A DNA stretch of 6,488 bases, from positions 1 through 6,488 of the forward strand of contig CANRZC010000136.1 in assembly GCA_947644185.1 (NCBI GenBank), in the 5' to 3' direction. Source of the stretch: an uncultured Acetatifactor sp. GTDB taxonomy: Bacteria; Bacillota; Clostridia; Lachnospirales; Lachnospiraceae. Each line of letters starts with the position of its first letter. Position 1 is the first letter of the stretch. Below, one piece after another: positions 1 to 5,657 of the stretch. Both the position numbers and the translations under genes were made by a program. The notes beneath the pieces are model-generated. The model was given only the letters and a program-made list of their open reading frames with translations, ran no database searches and was not told the DNA's origin.

Positions 1-71
1 GATTATACGATTCCCAATTCGCAGATTAGAGATAGTTCCAGCAAGATTATTTTTCTTCCTCCCATAATAGC

Positions 72-129
72 ATAGCCCTTTTTTCCTGTCCAGAAGGAAA
101 TGTGCCTCCAGGACAGGAAAAAGGGCTAT
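72..129 (-). terminator. Long hairpin downstream of the papain-like gene; possible terminator or 3' end stabiliser
   Basis: Arms 72-91 and 111-129 are inverted repeats: ATAGCCC, a T tract and CCTGTCC on the left, the reverse complement on the right. They differ only by a 6-T tract against a 5-A tract. The loop is 19 nt. The hairpin lies about 20 nt past the stop codon of the minus-strand gene, where a terminator belongs. It is not a classical intrinsic terminator, because the A/T tract is inside the stem and no T run follows it on the minus strand. Termination or mRNA 3' protection is inferred from position only. Confidence 0.45.
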
Positions 130-149
130 CTATAGGACAAAAATAGAGT

Positions 150-1205
150 CTATGACAGTGTCTGGAGCAGCTGACACAGATAGGAATAGGCCTGTTTGTC
201 ATGGGCCTTCATGCGGTCAATCTGGGCTGCGAACAGCTGGCGATTTTTGGGATCTGCCAGTTTCCGGATCTGCTTTTCACCCCGCTCCCATCCGCCCAAA
301 ATGGGAATCATTTCCTTCCAAATGATGTCAACAATTTTCTCAAATTCCTGGGCTGCAGCCTGTAGCGACTCTGCGTAAGTGGGATATTTTCCAGCCAATC
401 GGCGCAGATATTTTGCCCCATGAAGCCTTCCGTCAGAGAGACAGTCCATGGCATCTCCGTGACACATCATACGCTCTACCAGTATGGGGAAGACTGCATC
501 CTGGGGGAAATCCTTGTGGCATAGAAGCGCCTCCTTCCAGGCATCATAGGCCAGGAGCCCTTTGGCGTAAGAGTCGCACATTCTGCCTGCTAACACCTCC
601 GTGGCAATTTCCAGAGCCTCCTTCAAAGAAAAGGGGACAGCCGCAGGAGCTCCTGTGGCAATCAGAGCTTGTGTTTCTGGATTCTCCCACCAATTGCTGG
701 TTACAAAATACCCATTGGTCTCTATCTGTACAGAGTTTTGATATTCCGGGTATTCCTGAAAACAGTTCCAGCCCAGGAGGGTCTCACCCCCTTCTCTATA
801 GCCTGCTATGACACAGGCCTCTGGCGGGCCAATGATGCCCAGGGCGATCACAGGGTGCCCTGAATCGATTTCCTCCCGGATAAAGGCTTTGAACTCCTCT
901 TTCCCTGTGTCTGGTGTGCGCTCCAGCAGCTTTAGACTTCGGCCAATGGCGCGCATGCCACAGACAAATAGCTTATGAGGCTGGTCAAAGGCAAAAAGGG
1001 CATCTACATTGCCGCCATTCCAGCAGGAGGTGTCCCAGGTCAGCCGAAATGCTGCGCCGCTCTGGGCCATTATCTGGGTATAGTCTGCCTGCACACCCAG
1101 ATATCTTGCACAGGCATGGAGGCTCATGGGAAATGGGGTACAGCCCTCCATGCCGTAAGCGACTTTGGGGACATTGTATAAAATTGTGGTGTTTTGATGT
1201 TCCAT
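150..1205 (-). CDS. Probable papain-like-fold (BtrH/C39-like) protein with helical C-terminal domain, partner of the AraC regulator
   Basis: This 351-residue protein has no signal peptide or membrane segment and so is probably cytosolic. The ATG at 1205 is chosen because AGGAAAGG lies about 10 nt upstream; a TTG at 1235 would extend the frame by ten residues but would overlap the upstream gene. The N-terminal half (about 10-185) begins with G-M-E-G-C22-T-P-F-P-M-S-L, resembling the nucleophile helix of papain-like C39 or BtrH-type domains. It continues with a GHPVIALG strand and GPPEACVIAGYREGG, where C39 proteins have a catalytic His before the G-Y turn. Here that position is Ala/Cys, so hydrolysis is doubtful. 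The C-terminal half (about 190-351) is predicted all-helical. The SD overlaps the stop codon of the preceding AraC gene, indicating coupled expression. It could be a ligand sensor, an acyl or peptidyl transferase, or an inactive enzyme fold. The fold assignment is by eye and moderate; the function is unknown. Confidence 0.6.
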   Translation of the reverse strand: MEHQNTTILYNVPKVAYGMEGCTPFPMSLHACARYLGVQADYTQIMAQSGAAFRLTWDTSCWNGGNVDALFAFDQPHKLFVCGMRAIGRSLKLLERTPDTGKEEFKAFIREEIDSGHPVIALGIIGPPEACVIAGYREGGETLLGWNCFQEYPEYQNSVQIETNGYFVTSNWWENPETQALIATGAPAAVPFSLKEALEIATEVLAGRMCDSYAKGLLAYDAWKEALLCHKDFPQDAVFPILVERMMCHGDAMDCLSDGRLHGAKYLRRLAGKYPTYAESLQAAAQEFEKIVDIIWKEMIPILGGWERGEKQIRKLADPKNRQLFAAQIDRMKAHDKQAYSYLCQLLQTLS

Positions 1206-1221
1206 AGCTTCGGTTCCTTTC

Positions 1222-1629
1222 CTAACAGGATTCAATTTGATTGGAATTTCTAAACGGCAGTCCTACGCCAAAGACACCTGCGCAGAGACGTACCGGGGTC
1301 AATGCGGGACGACAAATTCTAAAATCCGAGGGTGTATAACCCGTGTATCGCAGAAAGGCCCGGGAAAATACGGTTCGGCTAGAGTACCCGTAGCCCATGG
1401 CGATATCGATGATTTTCTGGTCCGTGTACAGAAGATCCTGTGCAGCATTGGCAATTCTGCGCTCCTGAATATACCGGGCCAGTGGCTTCCCGGTGCATGT
1501 CCGGAATACATCTCGGATATGTGCCAGCGAGAACCCTGTCTGCCGGACGATTTCTTCCATAGGAATATCTTCCCGTACATGGTTTTCCACATAGGTACAG
1601 ATGGACCAGATTAGAATATATGGATTCAT
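1222..1629 (-). CDS. AraC-family transcriptional regulator, DNA-binding domain only
   Basis: The start at ATG 1629 has a strong upstream AAGGGAGG about 9 nt away and gives 135 residues. The frame stays open further upstream to 1818, but that stretch holds the promoter and has no family resemblance. Nearly the whole protein is the AraC double helix-turn-helix. The first HTH is at about 23-45 (MEEIVRQTGFSLAHIRDVF) and the second at about 72-98 (IIDIAMGYGYSSRTVFSRAF), followed by the family signature GYTPSDFR at 97-104. Family members usually have about 250-300 residues with a separate ligand or dimerisation domain; none is encoded here, only a 30-residue tail. The next gene starts 16 nt downstream on the same strand and may supply the missing sensing function. 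Autoregulation is plausible, because a perfect palindrome lies in the leader at the expected transcription start. Family confidence is high; target and inducer are unknown. Confidence 0.85.
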   Translation of the reverse strand: MNPYILIWSICTYVENHVREDIPMEEIVRQTGFSLAHIRDVFRTCTGKPLARYIQERRIANAAQDLLYTDQKIIDIAMGYGYSSRTVFSRAFLRYTGYTPSDFRICRPALTPVRLCAGVFGVGLPFRNSNQIESC

Positions 1630-1656
1630 CCTGCCCTGCCTCCCTTTTTGTTGGTA

Positions 1657-1670
1657 TTGCTTCGAAGCAA
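1657..1670. promoter_or_regulatory. Perfect 14-bp palindrome, candidate operator of the AraC-papain-like unit
   Basis: TTGCTTCGAAGCAA reads identically on both strands. It begins about 5 nt downstream of the -10 element at 1675-1680, so it covers the expected transcription start and early leader of the minus-strand unit. A bound protein here would block initiation. AraC proteins usually bind direct repeats, so a different dimeric repressor is equally possible. A small leader hairpin is the alternative. Confidence 0.4.
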
Positions 1671-1674
1671 GTTC

Positions 1675-1683
1675 AGTATAGCA
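1675..1683 (-). promoter_or_regulatory. Extended -10 promoter for the AraC gene
   Basis: On the minus strand the sequence reads TGCTATACT: a TG-n extension followed by TATACT, which matches the -10 consensus at five of six positions. The -35 position 17 nt upstream is poor, which an extended -10 can tolerate. The predicted start near 1668 gives a leader of about 40 nt to the ATG at 1629. Confidence 0.55.
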
Positions 1684-1744
1684 CAATCCGGACCTTAAAG
1701 CACGACGTTTTTGAGGATTAGATTGGAGGTGCAGGCAAAAGAAG

Positions 1745-1773
1745 TTGTGGCAAAAAGTGAGCTGTGTTATACT
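1745..1773 (+). promoter_or_regulatory. Sigma-70-type promoter for the leucine-rich repeat gene
   Basis: TTGTGG (-35) at 1745-1750 and TATACT (-10) at 1768-1773 are separated by exactly 17 nt. A TG dinucleotide one base before the -10 makes it an extended -10. The predicted start near 1780 gives a leader of about 55 nt. The promoter faces away from the AraC promoter about 60 bp to its left, so the intergenic region is a divergent control region. Confidence 0.7.
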
Positions 1774-1835
1774 GGATTTGTAACTTATGAGATGGGTATG
1801 TGCGGCTGCAGGCGGCATGACAGGAAGTGTAAATA

Positions 1836-2729
1836 ATGACGGAAAAGCGATTAGACATGGAAAATGGAACCATCCGCTTCAGGATAGAGAAGGAAAAGGC
1901 CATTGTCACGGGCTTTGAGGGCTTTGAGACGAGTCTGGCGGTGCCGTCCCAGATAGAGGGATATCCGGTGGCTGTCATAGACAGAAAGGCTTTTTTGAGC
2001 CGGAAAAGCCTGTGCAGCATTGTGCTCCCCGACAGTGTGGAGGAGGTGGGGGATTGGGCCTTTGCCCACTGTGACAGCCTGCGGGAGCTTTCCTTTCCCG
2101 GCCGCAGGGTACGCTTCGGAAGAGCAATTTTGAAAGATTGCGGGAATTTGGAGCGGATTGCGGTAAGGGATTCTGACAGCGCTTCGTGCAGGGAGCTTTT
2201 GGCGGCTGCCGTGACCATGCTGGATGCCTACTATCTGTTGGACCTGCCAGCAGTGGGAAGCCAGGCATGGCTGGAGCAGTGGGATATCCGGCTGCTTTCC
2301 GTATTGCGGACTTCGGATTCGGAAGGGTACATCAGTCAGTCCGTCTACGGCGAGGAGGACTACATCGGCATGGATCTGGAGGAATTCATGGAGGCCAGAC
2401 GAAAGGTCAAAGTGAGGCTGGCGTTCCTGCGCCTCCTCCATCCCCAGGGCTTAAGCCCCTCCCTGAGGGAAGAACTGGAGCAGTACCTGAGAAGTCTGAC
2501 CAAAGGCCGGGCCACGGAAGAGACCTGGCAGGTGGTCCGGCAGGAGCATGGCAGCCACCGGGAGTATTACAGCCTTTTTGCCGAACTTGGCTGTATCACA
2601 GAGGACAATTTGGGCGAAATCCTGACGGACATCGGGGAGGAAAATCCGGAGATGAAAGCCTTTTTCCTCAAATATATGGGGGAGCGGCGCGGAAGAGAAC
2701 TGGGCTTTTTCCGGGATTTGGAGCTTTGA
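1836..2729 (+). CDS. Cytosolic BspA-type leucine-rich repeat (LRR_5) protein with helical C-terminal domain
   Basis: This 297-residue protein has no signal peptide, sorting motif or membrane segment, unlike most secreted BspA-type LRR proteins. The ATG at 1836 is preceded by AGGAAG with an 8-nt spacer; a second Met at residue 8 lacks a good SD. Residues about 30-110 carry roughly three LRR_5 units, including LAVPSQIEGYPV, SIVLPDSVEEVGDWAF with HCDSLREL, and a degenerate unit ending DCGNLERI. Residues about 117-297 are helical and acidic, with LLHPQGLSPSLREELEQYL, EHGSHREYYSLFAELGCIT and GEENPEMKAFFLKY. This C-terminal part looks like a conserved domain seen in other Clostridia LRR proteins, recalled rather than searched. 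The role is unknown; LRR proteins normally mediate protein binding. The remnant of an ADP-ribosylglycohydrolase gene follows on the same strand, so the two may once have formed an operon. Confidence 0.75.
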   Translation: MTEKRLDMENGTIRFRIEKEKAIVTGFEGFETSLAVPSQIEGYPVAVIDRKAFLSRKSLCSIVLPDSVEEVGDWAFAHCDSLRELSFPGRRVRFGRAILKDCGNLERIAVRDSDSASCRELLAAAVTMLDAYYLLDLPAVGSQAWLEQWDIRLLSVLRTSDSEGYISQSVYGEEDYIGMDLEEFMEARRKVKVRLAFLRLLHPQGLSPSLREELEQYLRSLTKGRATEETWQVVRQEHGSHREYYSLFAELGCITEDNLGEILTDIGEENPEMKAFFLKYMGERRGRELGFFRDLEL

Positions 2730-2794
2730 GGGCAGCCGGGGGCTTTCGTCTTTTGGAAAGGAAGGGAGAATAGGAACGTGGACAGGGAGTATAA

Positions 2795-3061
2795 TATTCG
2801 GATTTTTCAAAGGGGGTCATAGCTGCCGTGAATCACAGCGGAGGCAGCGACTCCACAGGCGCGGTCACGGGGAATATCCTGGGGGCCTGGTTGGGATACA
2901 GCGCCATTGAAGAAAAATGGAAGCGACATCTGGAATTGCGGGATATCATCTTGGAGATGGCAGACGATTTGTGCCATGGCTGTCAGATGTCGGAGTATTC
3001 TACCTACAGGGATCCCGTATGGGAGAGCAAATACATAGACGGCAGATATAAAAGGCGGTAA
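2795..3061 (+). pseudogene. 3' remnant of an ADP-ribosylglycohydrolase gene
   Basis: From 2795 the frame reads YSDFSKGVIAAVNHSGGSDSTG, then an LGAWLGYSAIEEKW stretch and a C-terminal tail with LELRDIILEMADDL, SEYSTYRDPVW and KYI. This is the C-terminal end of DraG-type ADP-ribosylglycohydrolases, which remove ADP-ribose from protein or nucleic-acid targets using two metal ions. Family members run to about 300 residues or more; only about 88 remain here. A TAA at 2792-2794 closes the frame just upstream, and no N-terminal part is visible between it and the LRR gene. In the hallmark HSGDSDSTG motif the first Asp is Gly (codon GGC at 2843-2845, one transition from GAC), removing an expected metal ligand. 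The GTG at 2828 with AAGGGGG upstream could give a 77-residue peptide, but that GTG corresponds to an internal Val of the family, so I call this a decaying gene. Confidence 0.75.
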
Positions 3062-3087
3062 CGTTTTCAGGCCCGGAAGGCAGAGTG

Positions 3088-3107
3088 GATTTTCATATAG
3101 ATTTTCA
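3088..3107. repeat. Tandem GATTTTCA direct repeat in the promoter of the pyrophosphorylase gene
   Basis: GATTTTCA occurs at 3088-3095 and again at 3100-3107, separated by TATA, giving a 12-nt period. The second copy overlaps the -35 position of the promoter at 3118-3126. Placement and spacing close to one helical turn suit an activator or repressor site, but the tract is AT-rich and chance is possible. Confidence 0.35.
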
Positions 3108-3117
3108 GGGAAAATTC

Positions 3118-3126
3118 TGGTATAGT
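3118..3126 (+). promoter_or_regulatory. Extended -10 promoter for the UDP-sugar pyrophosphorylase gene
   Basis: TGGTATAGT is a TG-n extension followed by TATAGT, five of six matches to the -10 consensus. With 17-nt spacing the -35 position (3098-3103) reads TAGATT, a half match. The predicted start near 3133 gives a leader of about 40 nt to the ATG at 3175, showing the gene need not be co-transcribed with the remnant upstream. Confidence 0.55.
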
Positions 3127-3174
3127 GAAACTACGCAATAGCGCATTATGCGCCAGGAGAAAGGAAGAAGAGAT

Positions 3175-4407
3175 ATGAGCATGACATTGGCACAGGCAAA
3201 GGAAAAACTGGAAAAATACGGTCAGGAGCATGTCCTGAAATACTATGACACGCTGTCCTCCGCCGGGCAGGCAGAGCTGCTGGAGCAGATAGAGGGCTCT
3301 GACATGGACATACTGGCTGCCTGCAAGCATCAGGAGGAGCTGCTGGAACGGGGCGTCATCACGCCGTTAGCGGCTATGGAGCTTCCGGAAATTGAGGCCA
3401 ACCGGGAATCCTTCACAGCCACTGGAATCGAAGCCATACAGGCAGGCAAGGTAGGAGCAGTGCTTTTGGCAGGTGGCATGGGTACCAGGCTGGGCTCCGA
3501 CGAACCAAAAGGCGTGTATAATATTGGCATCTCCAGGGAACTGTATATTTTCCAATGCCTGGTGAATAATCTGATGGAGGTGGTTCGACAGACCCACACA
3601 TGGATTCATCTGTTTGTGATGACCAGCGACAAGAATCATGAGGCTACCGTAAAGTTCCTAAAAGCCCATGATTTCTTTGGCTACAAGGGGGAATATGTGC
3701 ATTTCTTCCAGCAGAAAATGGCGCTGGCAGTGGACTATGAGGGCAAAGTATATCTGGAGGAAAAGGGCAAGATGGCCAGCTCTCCCAATGGAAACGGCGG
3801 ATGGTTTATTTCGTTGAAGGAGGCCGGGCTATTGGATTTGATCCACGCAGAGGGGATTGCGTGGCTGAATGCCTTTGCGGTGGACAATGTACTGCAAAAG
3901 ATTGCGGATCCTTGTTTTGTGGGAGCCACCATCCAAAAGGAATGTGTGGCAGGCGCGAAGGTGGTGGCAAAGGTCACACCGGACGAGAAGGTGGGGGCTA
4001 TCTGTCTGGAAGATGGCAGGCCGTCCATTGTGGAATACTATGATATGACAGAGGAACTGATGGCGGCAAAGGATGCCCAGGGAAAGCCAGCCTACCATTT
4101 TGGCGTGATTTTAAACTATTTGTTCAATGTGGAGGAGCTGGAGCGGATTGTAGCCCAGAGCCTGCCCCTCCATGTGGTGGAGAAGAAGATTCCTTACCTT
4201 GACGAAACGGGAGCGCTCATAAAGCCCCAGACCCCCAATGGCTATAAATTCGAGAATTTGATATTGGATATGATTCATCAGATGGGAAGCTGTCTGCCCT
4301 TTGAGGTGGTGCGGGAGAAGGAATTTGCGCCCATCAAGAATAAGACAGGTATCGACTCTGTGGAAAGCGCCAGGGAGCTATTGCGCCAAAATGGTGTGGC
4401 ATTATAA
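3175..4407 (+). CDS. UDPGP type 1 family UDP-sugar pyrophosphorylase (UAP1/AGX-like)
   Basis: It catalyses UTP + sugar-1-phosphate to UDP-sugar + PPi in the cytosol. The start at ATG 3175 has AAGGAAG with 7-nt spacing and gives 410 residues; an ATG nine codons upstream lies within the leader. The nucleotide-binding loop LAGGMGTRLG is at 98-107, followed by PKGVY with Lys112. Other family motifs in order are FFQQKM (177-182), SPNGNGGW (203-210), VDN with Asp237 at 236-238, VVEKKIPYLD (334-343) and IKPQTPNGYKFE (349-360). This order matches eukaryotic UDP-N-acetylhexosamine pyrophosphorylase, not bacterial GalU or GlmU. Deviations: the human F-N-A-G-N-I segment that contacts the sugar reads Y-H-F-G-V-I at 307-312, so the preferred sugar (GlcNAc-1-P, GalNAc-1-P, Glc-1-P or Gal-1-P) cannot be fixed. 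It has its own promoter and lies 173 nt before galE on the same strand, which suggests a shared UDP-sugar pathway. The family is nearly certain; the substrate is open. Confidence 0.9.
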   Translation: MSMTLAQAKEKLEKYGQEHVLKYYDTLSSAGQAELLEQIEGSDMDILAACKHQEELLERGVITPLAAMELPEIEANRESFTATGIEAIQAGKVGAVLLAGGMGTRLGSDEPKGVYNIGISRELYIFQCLVNNLMEVVRQTHTWIHLFVMTSDKNHEATVKFLKAHDFFGYKGEYVHFFQQKMALAVDYEGKVYLEEKGKMASSPNGNGGWFISLKEAGLLDLIHAEGIAWLNAFAVDNVLQKIADPCFVGATIQKECVAGAKVVAKVTPDEKVGAICLEDGRPSIVEYYDMTEELMAAKDAQGKPAYHFGVILNYLFNVEELERIVAQSLPLHVVEKKIPYLDETGALIKPQTPNGYKFENLILDMIHQMGSCLPFEVVREKEFAPIKNKTGIDSVESARELLRQNGVAL

Positions 4408-4501
4408 CATTTCGACAGATTCATGCAACATATAAATATTGAGAAAAAAGGATTTTTCGAGTAATCTAATAGTGTAAAGAAAACAAATATCACAAAAGCA
4501 T

Positions 4502-4560
4502 GGTTGCCAGTAGCCATTCCCTGCCATAAAATTTCTTTCACAGGGAATGGCCTGGAAGCC
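4502..4560 (+). promoter_or_regulatory. Long imperfect hairpin in the galE leader
   Basis: GCCATTCCCTG (4513-4523) pairs perfectly with CAGGGAATGGC (4541-4551) across a 17-nt loop. The stem continues below a two-base TA bulge with CCAG (4507-4510) and CTGG (4552-4555), then GGTT (4502-4505) with AGCC (4557-4560) including one G-U pair. That is 19 pairs in all. It ends about 10 nt before the galE SD (AGAGG at 4571-4575), so it leaves the SD free. No T run follows, so it is not a standard terminator. It could mark an mRNA processing site, stabilise the galE transcript or be a protein-binding element. The structure is seen directly; the role is inferred. Confidence 0.5.
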
Positions 4561-4580
4561 CGTGCGGAAAAGAGGATGCT

Positions 4581-5597
4581 ATGAAGATTTTGGTGACAGG
4601 CGGCGCTGGGTTCATCGGCAGCCACACAGTAGTAGAGCTTCAGCAGGCAGGCTATGAGGTAGTGGTGCTGGATAATCTGTGCAATTCCAGCGAGAAATCC
4701 CTTCAGAGAGTGGAGGCAATCACAGGCGAGAAGGTGCCCTTTTATAAAGCGGACATCCTAGACAGGGAAGCTTTGCATGAAATCTTCTCCAAAGAGGACA
4801 TCGACGCGGTTATCCACTTTGCAGGGCTGAAGGCAGTGGGCGAGTCTGTACAGAAGCCCTGGGAATACTATGAGAACAATATTGCAGGAACACTGACTTT
4901 GGTGGATGTCATGAGAGAGCATGGGGTGAAGAACATTATTTTCTCCTCCAGCGCCACTGTATATGGCAATCCTGCCGTCATCCCCATCACAGAGGATTGC
5001 CCCAAGGGACAGTGCACCAATCCATACGGCTGGACCAAATCCATGCTGGAGCAGATTCTCTCGGATATTCAGAAAGCGGACAATGAGTGGAATGTGATTC
5101 TGCTGCGCTATTTCAATCCCATTGGCGCCCACAAGAGCGGCACCATGGGCGAGAATCCCAACGGCATCCCCAACAATTTGATGCCTTATATCACCCAGGT
5201 GGCGGTGGGCAAACTGCCACAGCTAGGAGTCTTTGGGGACGATTATGATACCCCTGACGGCACAGGTGTGCGAGACTATATCCATGTAGTAGACCTGGCG
5301 GTGGGACATGTGAAGGCGCTGAAAAAGATTGAGGAGAAGGCGGGCTTAAAGATTTATAATCTGGGCACCGGCGTGGGCTACAGTGTGCTGGACATTGTCA
5401 AGAACTTTGAGGAAGCCAACGGCATAAAGATCCCCTATGCCATTAAGCCGAGACGTGCCGGAGACATAGCCACCTGCTACGCAGATGCCAGCCTTGCCAA
5501 GGAAGAGCTGGGATGGGAGGCAAAAAGAGGCATCCGCGAGATGTGCGAGGATTCCTGGAGATGGCAGAAGAACAATCCCAACGGATATGAGGATTAA
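4581..5597 (+). CDS. galE: UDP-glucose 4-epimerase
   Basis: It is a 338-residue SDR-superfamily enzyme, the same length as E. coli GalE, that interconverts UDP-glucose and UDP-galactose with tightly bound NAD in the cytosol. The Rossmann motif GGAGFIG is at 7-13. The SSSATVYG motif is at 122-129 with catalytic Ser124, and Tyr149 and Lys153 form the YxxxK pair in NPYGWTK; the numbering matches E. coli exactly. Further hallmarks are LLRYFNPIGAH (174-184), GVRDYIHVVDLA (229-240) and RRAGDI (291-296). Position 299, Tyr in E. coli GalE, is Cys here. A small residue at this gate is associated with acceptance of UDP-GlcNAc/UDP-GalNAc, so the enzyme may be bifunctional. SD AGAGG lies 5 nt before the ATG. 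The UDP-sugar pyrophosphorylase upstream would supply its substrate. No galK or galT is present, so a glycan-building or UDP-HexNAc role is at least as likely as plain galactose use. Confidence 0.97.
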   Translation: MKILVTGGAGFIGSHTVVELQQAGYEVVVLDNLCNSSEKSLQRVEAITGEKVPFYKADILDREALHEIFSKEDIDAVIHFAGLKAVGESVQKPWEYYENNIAGTLTLVDVMREHGVKNIIFSSSATVYGNPAVIPITEDCPKGQCTNPYGWTKSMLEQILSDIQKADNEWNVILLRYFNPIGAHKSGTMGENPNGIPNNLMPYITQVAVGKLPQLGVFGDDYDTPDGTGVRDYIHVVDLAVGHVKALKKIEEKAGLKIYNLGTGVGYSVLDIVKNFEEANGIKIPYAIKPRRAGDIATCYADASLAKEELGWEAKRGIREMCEDSWRWQKNNPNGYED

Positions 5598-5628
5598 TAT
5601 GGAAATGCCAACCTATTGGTGCAAACCT

Positions 5629-5657
5629 GGAAGAATGCCTGCACTTGGCATTCTTCC
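5629..5657. repeat. Perfect 11-bp hairpin, first element of the galE-trhA structured region
   Basis: GGAAGAATGCC (5629-5639) and GGCATTCTTCC (5647-5657) are exact inverted repeats around a 7-nt loop, 31 nt after the galE stop. No T run follows on the plus strand, so by itself it is not a standard terminator. Its last base directly abuts the outer stem of the three-way junction that starts at 5658. Confidence 0.7.

Noticed and set aside
413..811. Plus-strand 132-codon open frame
   Set aside because: It lies antisense within the papain-like gene, has Pro/Arg/His/Ser-rich composition without domain signals, and no convincing SD.
1630..1818. N-terminal extension of the AraC frame to codon 1818
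   Set aside because: The extension covers the extended -10 promoter and palindrome; the start at 1629 has a strong SD, and AraC homology begins just after it.
2186..2773. Plus-strand 195-codon open frame
   Set aside because: It overlaps the LRR gene in another frame and is Gly/Arg/Pro-rich, typical of an out-of-frame reading of GC-rich coding DNA.
4443..4458. GAAAAA/TTTTTC inverted repeat as terminator of the pyrophosphorylase gene
   Set aside because: A six-pair, almost purely A-T stem with a 4-nt loop and no T run after it is too weak to call.
4439..4470. Possible separate galE promoter, TTGAGA with TCTAAT
   Set aside because: The boxes are good individually, but the spacing is 20 nt, too long for a confident call; another weak -10 at 17 nt matches only three of six bases.
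4278..4625. Minus-strand 115-codon open frame across the pyrophosphorylase-galE gap
   Set aside because: It is antisense to the ends of two well-supported genes, spans the galE leader hairpin and shows no recognisable domain.
4758..5132. Minus-strand 124-codon open frame inside galE
   Set aside because: It is fully antisense to galE and has no family resemblance.
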